Positions 34,472 through 44,832 of a stretch of DNA of 64,000 bases are shown in pieces. The stretch comes from Candidatus Arsenophonus lipoptenae (lineage in GTDB: Bacteria > Pseudomonadota > Gammaproteobacteria > Enterobacterales > Enterobacteriaceae). Under the pieces are notes generated by a model. It ran no database searches. It was given only the letters and a program-made list of their open reading frames with translations, and was not told where the DNA came from. Within the stretch, counting starts at the first letter, position 1. Every line of letters begins with the position of its first letter. The position numbers were made by a program, and so were the translations under genes. The stretch spans positions 496,001 to 560,000 of the forward strand of contig NZ_CP013920.1 in assembly GCF_001534665.1 (NCBI RefSeq), read 5' to 3'.

Positions 34472-35389
34472 ATGAAGCAAATATTTAGTAGAGGGCCATC
34501 TTTAGAATTACGTGTTATTATTGCAGTTATTATTGCTATTTTATTAGCTGTTTTTGATCATGAATTTGATACTTTTAAAAAAATACGAGGTTATATAGAA
34601 ACATCTCTAAGTCCTTTTTATTTTTTTATAAATATACCTAAAAAAATACTTGATAATATTTCAGATGTATTGGTAAATAGAGATCGATTATTATTTGAGA
34701 ATAAAGTTTTAAAAAAAGAAATTTTACTTAAGAGAGCGGATAATTTATTACTTGAACAACTTAAACAAGAAAATTCTAGATTACGTGAGCTTTTAAGTTC
34801 ACCAGTACGTCAGTATGAACATATTACTGTTACTCAAGTTCTTTCAGGTTTTAATACACCATATAGAAAACAAATTATTATTGATAAAGGGTTACTTGAT
34901 GGTGTATATCAAGGTCAACCTGTTATTAATGATAAAGGTATTATTGGTCAAGTAATTACAGTTAGTATATTTAATAGTAGAGTTTTATTAATTTGTGATA
35001 AAACACATGCATTGCCTATACAAGTATTACGTAATGATATTCGAGTTATTGCAATGGGTACAGGATGTATTGATCATCTTCAACTTGAACCTTTACCAGA
35101 TAATGTTGATATTCGTATCGGTGATATAATTGTGACTTCTGGGTTGGGTGGCCGGTTTCCTGAAGGGTATCCTGTTGGGATTGTTTCCTTTATAAAACGC
35201 GATATTCAACGCGCTCATACGATTGTTCATGCACGGCCTACTGCTAATTTACAGAGATTACGTTATTTATTATTATTATGGAATGATGATAAAAATAATT
35301 CTCATACTTTAGAACCTTCAAAAGTATACCGTACAGCAAATGAACGTTTAATGAAAATTAAACCAAATATTATTAATGGTAAAAATTAG
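34472..35389 (+). CDS. mreC: Rod shape-determining protein MreC
   Basis: 305 residues; E. coli MreC has 367, the difference mainly at the C-terminal tail. MreC is a bitopic inner-membrane protein whose periplasmic part links MreB/MreD to PBP2. A cytoplasmic start (MKQIFSRGPSLELR) precedes a transmembrane segment near residues 14-30. A coiled-coil follows at about residues 65-105 (NRDRLLFENKVLKKEILLKRADNL...). The beta-barrel core has SPVRQYEHITVTQVL, VDKGLLDGVYQGQPVIND-type segments and IVTSGLGGRFPEGYPVG. Placed between mreB and mreD. Confidence 0.95.
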   Translation: MKQIFSRGPSLELRVIIAVIIAILLAVFDHEFDTFKKIRGYIETSLSPFYFFINIPKKILDNISDVLVNRDRLLFENKVLKKEILLKRADNLLLEQLKQENSRLRELLSSPVRQYEHITVTQVLSGFNTPYRKQIIIDKGLLDGVYQGQPVINDKGIIGQVITVSIFNSRVLLICDKTHALPIQVLRNDIRVIAMGTGCIDHLQLEPLPDNVDIRIGDIIVTSGLGGRFPEGYPVGIVSFIKRDIQRAHTIVHARPTANLQRLRYLLLLWNDDKNNSHTLEPSKVYRTANERLMKIKPNIINGKN

Positions 35390-35494
35390 TTATAAGTTTT
35401 TATTTATTTAAAAAATAAATAAATAATATTATATAATATAATTTATTAGTTAAATAATACTAAATATCTTAGTATTTAATAAATAAAAAATGAT

Positions 35495-35983
35495 ATGGAC
35501 CAATTTTATTATAATGGTAAATGGATCATTTGGCTTTCTTTTTTTATTATGATAATTTTAGAACAAATGCCCTGGCCTGAACAATTTATTTATTATCGTC
35601 CCACCTGGTTATTACTAATTTTAATTTATTGGGTTATAGCTTTACCACATAGAATTAGTGTGGGTACCGGATTTTTTTTAGGAATCTTAATGGATTTGAT
35701 CCAAGGTTCGACACTATCTGGTCATATATTAGCATATAGCATAATTTGTTACGTAATTTCATATAAATATCAGATTCTTCGTAATATGGAACTTTGGCAA
35801 CAATCATTTTTAATTTCAGGATTATCATTATTAATGAATTTAATAATATATTGTACTGAATTTTTATATTCAATTATTTTATTTTATCCAGAAATATTTT
35901 GGAATTGTTTGATTAATGGGATTTTATGGCCTTGGATTTTTTTATTATTACGTAAAATACGTAGGCATTTTTTAATTTACTAA
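35495..35983 (+). CDS. mreD: Rod shape-determining protein MreD
   Basis: 162 residues, E. coli MreD 162. Integral membrane component of the elongation complex, with about five hydrophobic segments. IIWLSFFIMIILEQMPWPEQFIYYRPTWLLLILIYWVIALPHRISVGTGFFLGILMDL matches the conserved core, including the RPxW and GxxxGxLxD segments. Another ATG at 35490 is out of frame; the start at 35495 is used. In E. coli maf (yhdE) and rng follow; here a long spacer follows instead. Confidence 0.94.
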   Translation: MDQFYYNGKWIIWLSFFIMIILEQMPWPEQFIYYRPTWLLLILIYWVIALPHRISVGTGFFLGILMDLIQGSTLSGHILAYSIICYVISYKYQILRNMELWQQSFLISGLSLLMNLIIYCTEFLYSIILFYPEIFWNCLINGILWPWIFLLLRKIRRHFLIY

Positions 35984-36822
35984 ATTAGATAACTTTAAAT
36001 ATATTATTTTTAATAATATTAGTTTAATGAGCTAATTATAATTTATTTAAAAATCATGCTGTGTTTTTTATTATGCATACTTATAGTAATTATATACTCT
36101 AAATAGTTAACATATTAAGAATATTAAATATAGATCTAATGATAAATTTTTAAGATAAAATCAAATTTTATATATTTTAACTATAAAATAATTCATTTTA
36201 ATTTCATTAAAGTTTAATTATTAAATAACATAGAATAATTTAGTATTTTTTAGAGTATTTAAATTATCTTTAATTAATTATTATATTATTAACTAATAAA
36301 AATTATTTATATTTATTTCTAAAATAGAATATTATAAAAATTCTTTTTAAAGATTAAGTTTTAATTTTATAAATAAGCAGTTTTGTGCTATTATAAAATA
36401 TACAAATACTTAGCATAAGTATTATTTAATAATATAAAAAATTTCTAGAATATTAAATTTAAATTTACATATAATTTTTTATTTAAAGAATTCATTTATT
36501 GAATATAATGGATAATAAATATAATTTGATATATAATGTGCTAAATTGTAATTAATTAATAATGTATTTATTATTAAATTATCAAAAAAAATTTTATCAT
36601 TTATACTTCATAAATAAATTTAATAAATATATTGTATTTATATAAAATATGGTTAATTATAACTAATAATTAGTTATTTTATTTTTTAATAATAATCATT
36701 TATATTTATATTTATATATATATTTATTTAGTTAATTTTAATTTATTGAGATAATATAAAAATACTTTTAAGTATAAATTATTAGTACTAATTAAACATC
36801 AAAGTAATACAAAGACATAAAT
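35984..36822. other. Long empty spacer mreD-tldD
   Basis: 839 bases of A/T DNA. In E. coli the genes maf, rng and yhdP lie between mreD and tldD; no readable fragment of them remains. I see no RNA gene. Short microsatellite-like TATATTTATATTTATATATA runs lie at about 36700-36725, just ahead of tldD. Confidence 0.45.
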
Positions 36823-38268
36823 ATGAATATAACTTATGTAAGTGATTATTTATTAACACCAAATAATATTAAAAATCAAGATCTGTATGATATTTTACAA
36901 TTATTAACTGAACGAGATTTAGATTATGCTGACCTTTATTTTCAATCATGCCACCATGAAACATGGGAATTAGAAAATAGAATTATTAAAAAAGGATCAT
37001 ATAATGTAGACCGTGGTGTAGGTATACGTGCTGTTTATAATGATAAAACTGGATTTGCTTACGCTAATGAGATAACTTTAGCAGCATTACATAAAAGCGC
37101 TAATGCGGCAAAAAATATTATAAATCAAAATGGGAAAAAACAAATATCTTCTATAAAAACGATTGATTTTAATAATTTCTACTCTAATATTGATCCTATG
37201 CAAACTATGAGTCATGAAGAAAAAATTGCATTATTATATCGTATTGATCGAATTGCAAGAGAGGAAAATCCTTTTGTACAAGAAGTAGATGTAATACTGT
37301 CTAGTGTTTATGAATATGTTCTTGTTGTTGCCACAGATGGGACAATGGCCGCTGATATTCGTCCATTAGTACATTTATCAGTTAATGTTTTAGTTGATTA
37401 TAATGGTAAGCGTGAACGTGCTAGTAGTGGTGGTGGGGGGCGTTATGGTTATCAATATTTTCTTGAAATAGATAATAATGAAATCAGAGCTGAACATTAT
37501 GCTCGAGAGGCAGTAAGGATAGCATTAATTAATATTTCTTCTATCCCTGCTCCAGCAGGAGCAATGACCGTGGTACTTGGGTCTGGCTGGCCAGGTATTT
37601 TACTACACGAAGCTGTCGGTCATGGGTTAGAAGGTGATTTTAATAGACGTAAAACATCTGTATTTAGCAATAAAATAGGGCAAAAAGTTGCCTCATCACT
37701 TTGTACTGTGGTTGATGATGCTACTTTAATAGGACATAGAGGTTCTTTATCTATTGATGATGAAGGTGTCCCTGGTCAATATAATATTTTGATTGAAAAT
37801 GGTATTTTAAAAGGTTATATGCAAGATAAAATGAATGCACGTTTAATGGGTGTTTTGCCAACAGGTAATGGACGAAGAGAGTCTTATGCTTCTTTACCTA
37901 TGCCACGTATGACAAATACATATATGTTAGGAGGTAAATATTCTCCTGAAGAGATAATTTATAGTGTTGATTTTGGTATTTATGCATCTAATTTTTCTAG
38001 TGGACAAGTTGATATTACTTCTGGAAAATTTGTATTTTCTACTGCTGAGGCATATTTAATTGAAAAAGGCAAGGTAACGAAACCTATAAAAAGAGCGACA
38101 TTAATTGGAGAAGGTAAAGAAATTATGCAGCAAATTTCTATGATTGGTAATGATCTAAAATTTGATAACGGGGTAGGTGTGTGTGGTAAAGAGGGGCAAA
38201 ATATTCCAGTTGGTGTTGGCCAACCAACATTAAAAATTGATAATATCACAGTTGGGGGGACAGCATAA
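36823..38268 (+). CDS. tldD: Metalloprotease TldD
   Basis: 481 residues, the E. coli TldD length. TldD is the zinc-metalloprotease half of the TldD/TldE heterodimer; in E. coli the pair processes antibiotic microcin B17 and unfolded peptides. The HExxxH zinc site reads [17 protein letters not shown] with His262. Around it, [40 protein letters not shown] and [20 protein letters not shown] are near-identical to E. coli. Its partner pmbA (tldE) follows on the same strand 691 bases later, closer than in E. coli, where they are in distant loci. Confidence 0.97.
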   Translation: MNITYVSDYLLTPNNIKNQDLYDILQLLTERDLDYADLYFQSCHHETWELENRIIKKGSYNVDRGVGIRAVYNDKTGFAYANEITLAALHKSANAAKNIINQNGKKQISSIKTIDFNNFYSNIDPMQTMSHEEKIALLYRIDRIAREENPFVQEVDVILSSVYEYVLVVATDGTMAADIRPLVHLSVNVLVDYNGKRERASSGGGGRYGYQYFLEIDNNEIRAEHYAREAVRIALINISSIPAPAGAMTVVLGSGWPGILLHEAVGHGLEGDFNRRKTSVFSNKIGQKVASSLCTVVDDATLIGHRGSLSIDDEGVPGQYNILIENGILKGYMQDKMNARLMGVLPTGNGRRESYASLPMPRMTNTYMLGGKYSPEEIIYSVDFGIYASNFSSGQVDITSGKFVFSTAEAYLIEKGKVTKPIKRATLIGEGKEIMQQISMIGNDLKFDNGVGVCGKEGQNIPVGVGQPTLKIDNITVGGTA

Positions 38269-38959
38269 AATGCTATATAAAACCTATTTAAACAAGTAAT
38301 TCTTTTAAAATTTAAAAATAAACATTAAAAGTTTAAATATAAGCTTATGTAAGCTAGATTAACGGTCTTTAAATTAAAATATTAATAACTATTTAAAGTT
38401 ATATTAAATTTAATATACTATATAAATTTTTAAGAACAATATTATATAATATAAAAATAAAATTATTATTTAATTTACTTCATTGTATATTATTACGTAT
38501 ATTAAAGTTTAATAAAGTACCAAAAATAGTTTATTTTTACATTTAGCAATCTATTATAATACTAATTGAGTAATTTACTTAATAATTATTTTTAATATTG
38601 ATTTTTTATTATTTAGAAGCAAAATAAAATGTGCAATTATTTAAGTTATGAAAAACTATAACTTAAATTATAATTAATTAGTTTTCATATTTATATTTAA
38701 AAATTTTTGTTCAACTAATAAATTTAGCATATTTATTAATTTTAGATAGCAATCTTTAAATATCTTTAAGTCTTTAATTATCAAGTTTTACTTATTTTTA
38801 AAGGTTCTTTTTTAAGAAAAGAATAATTATTTTGATATTCTATATAAGTGTAATAATTTTATAATATTAATTTTTCATCATAATTAATTCTTCTAATAGA
38901 AACTAAATAACTTATAAAAGTTATTTTTATTGAGATTATTTTATTATTGGATATTTTAA
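38269..38959. other. Long spacer tldD-pmbA
   Basis: 691 bases of A/T DNA between partner genes. A dyad at about 38648-38672 (AACTATAACTTAAATTATAA-like) is the only structure noticed. No reading frame, RNA gene or terminator is supported. Whether the two genes share a transcript cannot be told. Confidence 0.4.
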
Positions 38960-40300
38960 ATGAAATTAAAGGAACAAGTTTTATTACAGCGTAAACAATT
39001 AGAAGAAATAGTTGCATCTGTATTATCATATGCTAAAAATTATTCTGACGAAATTGAAGTTACAATAAATCAATCGACTGGTGTTGGGGTAAGTACTCGT
39101 TTTGGTGAAACTGAAAGTATTGAATTTAATAATGATGTTATTCTACATATTACAGTTTATCATAAAAGATGTAAGGGTAGTATTTCATCTACCAATTTAC
39201 ATCCAAAAATGATTAAGCGTATGGTAAAAACTGCTATTGAAATTGCAAAATATACTTCAGAAGATTCATGTTCAGGTTTAGCTGATATTAAACTTTTATC
39301 ATATCAATCACCTGATTTAAAACTTTTTTATCCATTTGATATTAATATTGATAAATCAATTAAATTGGCAAGTCAAGCTGAAATATATGCTTTAAATGCT
39401 GATAAAAGAATTAAAAATTCTGAAGGATCAAAATTTAATAGTCATTATGGTATTAAAGTATTTGGTAATAGTTATGGTATGTTACAAAGTTATTGTTTTA
39501 GTACTCATACAATGTCAATTTGTGTAATTGCTCAGGATAATAATAGTATGGAGCGTGATTATTCTTATACTATTGCTCGTAAATTAAAAGATTTAGCATC
39601 CCCAAAATGTATTGGTAGAGAAGCAGCTAAGCGAGCCATATCTCGTTTATCCCCTTGTAAATTACCTACTATGAAAACTCCAGTAATTTTTACTGCTGAA
39701 GTTGCAACTAGTTTATTTAGTCATCTTATTAGTGCTATTAGTGGTATAAATATTTATCGAAAATCTTCTTTTCTTTCAAATAGTATGGGTAAAAAAATTT
39801 TTCCAAATTGGTTAACTATTAAAGAGGATCCACATGTAATTGGCGGATTAGCTTCATCTCCATTTGATAATGAAGGTGTGAAAACAAATAAATGTAATAT
39901 TATTAAAGAAGGAATATTACAAACGTGGTTATTAAATACTTATTCATCTCGTAAACTAGGATTACAAACAAATGGCCATGCTGGCGGTATTTATAATTGG
40001 TATATTAATAATCAAGGAGTTAATTTTGATGATTTGTTAAAAGAAATGGATACTGGATTAGTGATTACTGAATTATTGGGTTATGGAGTTAATTTAGTAA
40101 CTGGAGATTATTCTAGAGGAGCTGTTGGATTTTGGATAGAACATGGAAGGATAAAATATCCTGTCAGTGAAATTACTATTGCAAGTAATTTAAAAGAGAT
40201 GTGGTCTAATATAATAACAATAGGTAACGATATAGAAACTCGTGGTAATATTCAATGTGGTTCAGTTTTTTTATCAGCAATACAAGTTGCTGGGCAATAA
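38960..40300 (+). CDS. pmbA: TldE/PmbA, partner of metalloprotease TldD
   Basis: 446 residues, E. coli PmbA 450. It forms the heterodimer with TldD; PmbA itself lacks the HExxxH zinc site, and none is seen here, so catalysis comes from TldD. Family segments include QSTGVGVSTRFGETESIEFNND, MSICVIAQDNNSMERDYSYTIARKLKDL, IGREAAKRAISRLSP, PVIFTAEVATSLFSHLISAISG and GYGVNLVTGDYSRGAVGFWIE. The end IQCGSVFLSAIQVAGQ matches. Convergent with ptsN downstream. Confidence 0.95.
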   Translation: MKLKEQVLLQRKQLEEIVASVLSYAKNYSDEIEVTINQSTGVGVSTRFGETESIEFNNDVILHITVYHKRCKGSISSTNLHPKMIKRMVKTAIEIAKYTSEDSCSGLADIKLLSYQSPDLKLFYPFDINIDKSIKLASQAEIYALNADKRIKNSEGSKFNSHYGIKVFGNSYGMLQSYCFSTHTMSICVIAQDNNSMERDYSYTIARKLKDLASPKCIGREAAKRAISRLSPCKLPTMKTPVIFTAEVATSLFSHLISAISGINIYRKSSFLSNSMGKKIFPNWLTIKEDPHVIGGLASSPFDNEGVKTNKCNIIKEGILQTWLLNTYSSRKLGLQTNGHAGGIYNWYINNQGVNFDDLLKEMDTGLVITELLGYGVNLVTGDYSRGAVGFWIEHGRIKYPVSEITIASNLKEMWSNIITIGNDIETRGNIQCGSVFLSAIQVAGQ

Positions 40301-40399
40301 ACCAATAATTGTTATAGTAACACTACTATATTAAATCTGGATAAATTATTAATTTAAATCGTAATTTTGTAATAAATAATTTATTAAATTTTTAAATAG

Positions 40400-40867
40400 T
40401 TATTCGGTAATAACTTCATAAAGCTCTTTATTACTTTTTGCAGATCGTAATCGACGACATAAATCTTGATTAGCTAACCTCTTAGCAATAATAGGTAGAG
40501 TATGTAAATGTATTGTACATTTTTGTGAAGGAACTAATATTGCAAATAGTAAATCTACAAAATTATTATCAAGGGTATCAAACGGTATAGGTTTTTCTAA
40601 ATGAAGAAAAACCCCAACTACATCAGATGAATTGCTATTATTCAATTTTCCATGAGGAATTGCAATTCCTCCACCAATACCAGTTGTACCAACTTTTTCA
40701 CGTGTTTTTAACGAATTAAAAACAATATTTTTAGATATGTTTAATTCAATGGCAGCCACATTGCTAATAATTTCTAATGCCCGTTTTTTACTTGTGCAAT
40801 GTATATTATTTAATGTACATGATGGTGTTAAAATTGAACTAAATAAAAATTTTTTTTCACTTTTCAT
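40400..40867 (-). CDS. ptsN: Nitrogen-type phosphotransferase EIIA (PtsN)
   Basis: 155 residues, E. coli PtsN 163. The EIIA-Ntr protein is normally phosphorylated by the PtsP-NPr chain and controls potassium transport and other processes. The phosphate-accepting His72 lies in GGIAIPHGKL, and the flanking EKVGTTGIG and HLEKPIPFDTLDN segments match the family. In E. coli it sits in rpoN-hpf-ptsN-rapZ-npr; here only ptsN remains and rpoN, hpf, rapZ and npr are absent from the window. Regulation by phosphorylation therefore cannot be confirmed. Confidence 0.94.
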   Translation of the reverse strand: MKSEKKFLFSSILTPSCTLNNIHCTSKKRALEIISNVAAIELNISKNIVFNSLKTREKVGTTGIGGGIAIPHGKLNNSNSSDVVGVFLHLEKPIPFDTLDNNFVDLLFAILVPSQKCTIHLHTLPIIAKRLANQDLCRRLRSAKSNKELYEVITE

Positions 40868-41395
40868 TTTATTTATTTACCTAAGTGAATTTTAGACTAA
40901 ATAATAATGAAGATATATTATAAATAATTTACAATTATTCTCATAGAATTCTTTGTTATTTAATCATAATTAATATTATTTCTCTTTATTAAAAGGAGAA
41001 ATGAAAATTTAATATATTTCTTTTATTTTTGTTTCATTAATCTATTTATATTTTTATATTTACAACATATAAAATTACAAATTATTTATTTGAGTTTTAT
41101 TAAAAATATTTTTATAAATATTATGATGTTAAGTATAAGTATATGAGATATTTTTAATATTTTTCCAGCAAATTAAAACTTTAATTATGATTTTTATGAT
41201 ATATGCTAAGTATAATATGACAATGATAGTTATATTGTTTTGGTAATCTTTATTTAACAGAAGTAGTACTTTTTGTACAAATATTTTAAATAAAATATAT
41301 TTTAATAAGTATATATATAATAAATAAAATTATTAATATAGTTAATTGTGTATATAATAATTTTTACATATATTTTAACTTTAATAATTTTACAA
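40868..41395. other. Spacer where rpoN and hpf would lie
   Basis: 528 bases between lptB and ptsN. E. coli has rpoN and hpf in this interval; neither leaves a recognisable frame. A hairpin-like inverted repeat (ATTTCTCTTT ... AAAAGGAGAAAT) is at 40978-41002, but without a following T-run it is not called a terminator. Confidence 0.45.
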
Positions 41396-42121
41396 TTAAA
41401 GGCGAAATCCTTCTCCTAAATATACACGTTTTACTTGCTCATTATTTAAAATTGTTTTAGGTGTCCCATTAGCAATAATATGACCTTGACTTACGATATA
41501 AGCCCGCTCACATACATCTAATGTTTCTCTAACATTATGATCTGTTATTAATATCCCTAATCCATAATTTCTTAGATGCTGTATAATTTTTTTTATATCT
41601 AATACTGAAATAGGATCAACGCCAGCAAAAGGTTCATCTAAAAGAATAAATTTAGGATTAGCTGCTAATGCTCTAGCTATTTCTACTCTACGACGTTCTC
41701 CTCCGGAAAGTGATTGACCTAGATTATTTTTTAAATGAGCAATATGAAATTCTTCCATTAATTCTTTAGAGCGTTGTTTTTTTTCTGAATATGTTAAATC
41801 TTTGCGGATTTCTAATACCGCCATTATATTATCATATACGTTAAGTCTACGAAATATTGAAGCTTCTTGTGGTAAATAACCTATTCCTTTACGTGATCGT
41901 TCATGTAATGGAAGCAAACTAACATCTTCATTATCAATAGTGATTTTTCCATTATCTCTTGAAATAATACCTAGTACCATATAAAAAGTAGTTGTTTTAC
42001 CTGCACCATTTGGACCTAATAATCCAACTATTTCACCTGATTTTACTTCCAGGCTAACATCTTCAACAACTTTATATTGTTTATATTGTTTTGCTAAATT
42101 TTTTGCAACTAATCTAGACAT
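41396..42121 (-). CDS. lptB: Lipopolysaccharide export ATP-binding protein LptB
   Basis: 241 residues, E. coli LptB 241. ABC ATPase that powers extraction of lipopolysaccharide from the inner membrane with LptFG. Motifs: Walker [11 protein letters not shown]-loop YLPQE, intact signature SLSGGERRR, Walker [13 protein letters not shown] and the switch His in [10 protein letters not shown]. All catalytic residues are canonical, in contrast to FtsE above. Last gene of the kdsD-kdsC-lptC-lptA-lptB block on this strand, 27 bases after lptA. Confidence 0.97.
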   Translation of the reverse strand: MSRLVAKNLAKQYKQYKVVEDVSLEVKSGEIVGLLGPNGAGKTTTFYMVLGIISRDNGKITIDNEDVSLLPLHERSRKGIGYLPQEASIFRRLNVYDNIMAVLEIRKDLTYSEKKQRSKELMEEFHIAHLKNNLGQSLSGGERRRVEIARALAANPKFILLDEPFAGVDPISVLDIKKIIQHLRNYGLGILITDHNVRETLDVCERAYIVSQGHIIANGTPKTILNNEQVKRVYLGEGFRL

Positions 42122-42148
42122 TCTATTATTTAATATTATTATTTATAT

Positions 42149-42742
42149 TTATTTTTGAATTAATATTTTTTCTTGTAATTGATAAGGCAAAAGTATAGTA
42201 GTTACTCGGTTCCCTTTATCACTTAACGCTTCAATTTTATTTGTTTTTATTAAATAAGTAATTTTATCAGCTGTGATATTATTATCTAATTGTTTAAGAT
42301 ATGCATTACCTTTAAGGATAATAATTTCATTTTCCATTTCATAACGTATTTTATTGCTATGACCTTTAATGAGTTTATCATCATTTTGTAATTGATAAAA
42401 GAATATTGGGGTACCATAGGCTTCAATAACTATTTTTTTTGTATTTTTTTTCTGACGAGTAACGACTACTTTATCTGCTCTAATATTTAGAGAACCTTGT
42501 TTTATAAAAACATTTTTTGTAAATATGATTACATTTTTTTCTAAATCTAATGATTGTTTCACTGAATTAATTTGAATAGGTTGTTTGGTATCATATTTTA
42601 AAGCTAATGTTGGTGAACTTAATACAAGTATTAAACTAATAACCATTAATTTAATATATTTTTTTATTAATAATATAATTTTATTATTAGCATTTCTTTT
42701 TGATTTTTTAATTATTTGGTATTTCGTAATAAGTTTTAACAT
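42149..42742 (-). CDS. lptA: Lipopolysaccharide transport periplasmic protein LptA
   Basis: 197 residues from the ATG at 42740-42742; E. coli LptA 185. LptA polymerises into the periplasmic bridge for lipopolysaccharide. The conserved OstA-type core is clear: QPIQINSVKQSLDLEKNVIIFTKNVFIKQG, IRADKVVVTR, GHSNKIRYEM, ILKGNAYLKQLDNNITADKITYL. A signal peptide is likely: a Lys-rich N region then IKLMVISLILVLSSPTLA, with cleavage near ALA-LKYD. The N region before the hydrophobic core is longer than in E. coli. The start overlaps the end of lptC by 35 bases, as in E. coli; an in-frame TTG at 42748 and an ATG at 42646 are alternatives. Confidence 0.9.
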   Translation of the reverse strand: MLKLITKYQIIKKSKRNANNKIILLIKKYIKLMVISLILVLSSPTLALKYDTKQPIQINSVKQSLDLEKNVIIFTKNVFIKQGSLNIRADKVVVTRQKKNTKKIVIEAYGTPIFFYQLQNDDKLIKGHSNKIRYEMENEIIILKGNAYLKQLDNNITADKITYLIKTNKIEALSDKGNRVTTILLPYQLQEKILIQK

Positions 42743-43274
42743 CTTCAATTAATTCTGCAGTATTAGTATTTATATTGCCTAACATTTTCATACCAATTGA
42801 TTTTAAACCTCTACCAATTATTGTTACTTGATTATTAGATGAAATATCTCGTGTAAGTAGATTAATTATACCCTCTTCCATTAATATTTTTTTTAATTCT
42901 GAATTAATATTCAAATTATTTATTTGAATATCACCATACAAATATAACATATTATCATTAATTAATTTTGCTTTATTAGCACGTATAGTCCAAGTAGGAA
43001 TTTTTTTTATATTATAAATTGTCAATATTGGGTTAATAAAAAAACTAATTTTATCACTTGAAAAGTAATAAAATTTATCTATTATCAGTTTATAATCTAA
43101 TTTACCTTTTGGATTAAATAAATGCATTACTGCATTACCAGTTTGGTAATTTGGTTGATTCTTGTTTATGATAATAGATGTGCTTGATTGATTAAAACTT
43201 GATAAATTCCAACCAATAAGAGATAAAATTATTATTGTTAATATAATATTAAGACATAATTTAAATCTATTCAT
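42708..43274 (-). CDS. lptC: Lipopolysaccharide export protein LptC
   Basis: 188 residues, E. coli LptC 191. A bitopic inner-membrane protein that accepts lipopolysaccharide from LptBFG and hands it to LptA. A single hydrophobic segment (about residues 9-24) is followed by a periplasmic beta-jellyroll domain. Conserved features are GNAVMHLFNPKGKLDYKLI, PTWTIRANKAKLINDNMLYLYGDIQINN and the C-terminal GRGLKSIGMKMLGNINTNTAELIEDVKTYYEI. It overlaps the start of lptA and lies 24 bases after kdsC. Confidence 0.94.
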   Translation of the reverse strand: MNRFKLCLNIILTIIILSLIGWNLSSFNQSSTSIIINKNQPNYQTGNAVMHLFNPKGKLDYKLIIDKFYYFSSDKISFFINPILTIYNIKKIPTWTIRANKAKLINDNMLYLYGDIQINNLNINSELKKILMEEGIINLLTRDISSNNQVTIIGRGLKSIGMKMLGNINTNTAELIEDVKTYYEIPNN

Positions 43275-43298
43275 TCATTATGTATTTATTTTGTATTT

Positions 43299-43847
43299 TT
43301 ATTTATTTTTTATTTTGTTATGAGCAAATAAAATTAGATCACAAACTTCACGTACAGCACCTTTACCTCCTGGTTGAGAGGTAATATAATTTGCTCTTTC
43401 TAATAAAAAAGGATGGGCATCTGCCACAGCAACTGATAACCCTATTTTTTCCATTACAGGCCAATCAATCAAATCATCACCAATATAAGCAATTTGTTGA
43501 GATTCTAGTTTTAATTTAGTTTTAAGGTCATTATATGCTAATATTTTTTTATTATAACCCTGATATATATAATGTATATCAAGTGTTTTAGCTCTAATTT
43601 CTAATAATTTTGACTTACTGCCTGTAATAATAGCTACTTCAATAAAGTTATTTAATAAACTACGAATGCCATAACCATCCTTTGCATTAAATACTTTAAA
43701 TTCTTCACCATCATTTCCCATATAAACTAAACCATCTGTCATGACACCATCAACATCACAAATCAATAACTTTATTAATTGAGCTTTTTCGATAATATAA
43801 CTTTTTACTGGGATATAAAAATTTTTTATTTTATTATTCTCATTCAT
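43299..43847 (-). CDS. kdsC: 3-deoxy-D-manno-octulosonate 8-phosphate phosphatase
   Basis: 182 residues, E. coli KdsC 188. HAD-superfamily phosphatase releasing Kdo from Kdo-8-phosphate for lipopolysaccharide core. The nucleophile motif is LLICDVDGVMTDG with Asp31/Asp33; motif II IITGSKSKL; motif III KLESQQIAYIGDDLIDWPVMEKIGLSVAVADAH with the Mg2+ ligands. The C-terminal loop ITSQPGGKGAVREVCDLIL is KdsC-specific. Start gives a family-like N terminus. Lies 16 bases after kdsD. Confidence 0.96.
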   Translation of the reverse strand: MNENNKIKNFYIPVKSYIIEKAQLIKLLICDVDGVMTDGLVYMGNDGEEFKVFNAKDGYGIRSLLNNFIEVAIITGSKSKLLEIRAKTLDIHYIYQGYNKKILAYNDLKTKLKLESQQIAYIGDDLIDWPVMEKIGLSVAVADAHPFLLERANYITSQPGGKGAVREVCDLILFAHNKIKNK

Positions 43848-43863
43848 GTATTATTTCCAATGA

Positions 43864-44832
43864 TTATATAATACCAGCATGCAATAGATCATGTAAGTGA
43901 ATAACTCCAATAAGTATATCTTTTTTTGCTACTAGTAATGAAGAAATATGATATTGTTGGATTAAATTTAAAGCATCAATTGCTAGCATATTAGGATTTA
44001 CTCTAATACCACCATGGGTCATCAAATCGGCAATTTTAGCACTATTTAAGTCAATTTTCATTGAAAAAACTCTTCTTAAATCACCATCAGTGAAAATACC
44101 TTCAATCTGCATTTTTGTATCGCAAATGACAACCATACCTAATTTTTTTCTAGTGATTTCTATTAATGCTTGTTGTAATGTTGCTTGTTTCCTTACGTTA
44201 GGAATATTATTTCCCGTATGCATTAAATCACTGACTTTTAATAATAGTTTACGTCCTAAAATTCCACCTGGATGAGAAAGTGCAAAGTCTTTAACTGTAA
44301 ATCCTCTAGCTTCTAGTAAAGATACAGCAATTGCATCACCCATAACTAACATAACTGTTGTGCTAGTTGTTGGCACTATTCCTAATGGGCAAGCTTCTTT
44401 TGGTACTTGGATACAAAGATGAATGTCAGCCACTTTACCCATACTACTGAGATGATTTTTAGTCATGCAAATTAATCCAGTATGTTGTTTTTTTAATATA
44501 GGTATCAGTGTCAATATTTCATTTGATTCTCCAGAGTTAGATATTGCTAAAACAATATCTTTATTACTAATCATTCCTAAATCACCATGACTAGCTTCTC
44601 CTGGATGAACAAAAAAGGCTGGTGTTCCTGTACTAGCTAATGTTGACGCGATTTTACGTCCAATATGCCCTGATTTACCCATACCCATAATTACGACTTT
44701 TCCAGTACATTTAAAAATAAGTGTACATGCTTTATTAAAATCATTATTTATGTATTGCTCTAGATTAGCAAGTCCATTACGCTCAATTTCTAATACTTTT
44801 TTCGCGGTTTTTTGAAAATTAATATCAGACAT
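43864..44832 (-). CDS. kdsD: D-arabinose 5-phosphate isomerase
   Basis: 322 residues, E. coli KdsD 328. It converts ribulose 5-phosphate to arabinose 5-phosphate, the Kdo precursor. The SIS domain has VVIMGMGKSGHIGRKIASTLASTGTPAFFVHPGEASHGDLGM and AISNSGESNEIL, followed by TSTTVMLVMGDAIAVSLLEARGF and two CBS domains (MHTGNNIPNVRKQATLQQALIEI and LMTHGGIRVNPNMLAIDALNLIQQYHISSLLV). The ATG at 44830-44832, with a GGA site eight bases before, gives MSDINFQKTAKK; a second ATG at 44844 is possible. First gene of the block; the Mla genes that precede it in E. coli are missing. Confidence 0.95.
   Translation of the reverse strand: MSDINFQKTAKKVLEIERNGLANLEQYINNDFNKACTLIFKCTGKVVIMGMGKSGHIGRKIASTLASTGTPAFFVHPGEASHGDLGMISNKDIVLAISNSGESNEILTLIPILKKQHTGLICMTKNHLSSMGKVADIHLCIQVPKEACPLGIVPTTSTTVMLVMGDAIAVSLLEARGFTVKDFALSHPGGILGRKLLLKVSDLMHTGNNIPNVRKQATLQQALIEITRKKLGMVVICDTKMQIEGIFTDGDLRRVFSMKIDLNSAKIADLMTHGGIRVNPNMLAIDALNLIQQYHISSLLVAKKDILIGVIHLHDLLHAGII

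Noticed and set aside
40978-41002. Inverted repeat between lptB and ptsN considered as terminator of the lpt block
   Set aside because: No T-run follows on the minus strand, and the arms pair only with a bulge.
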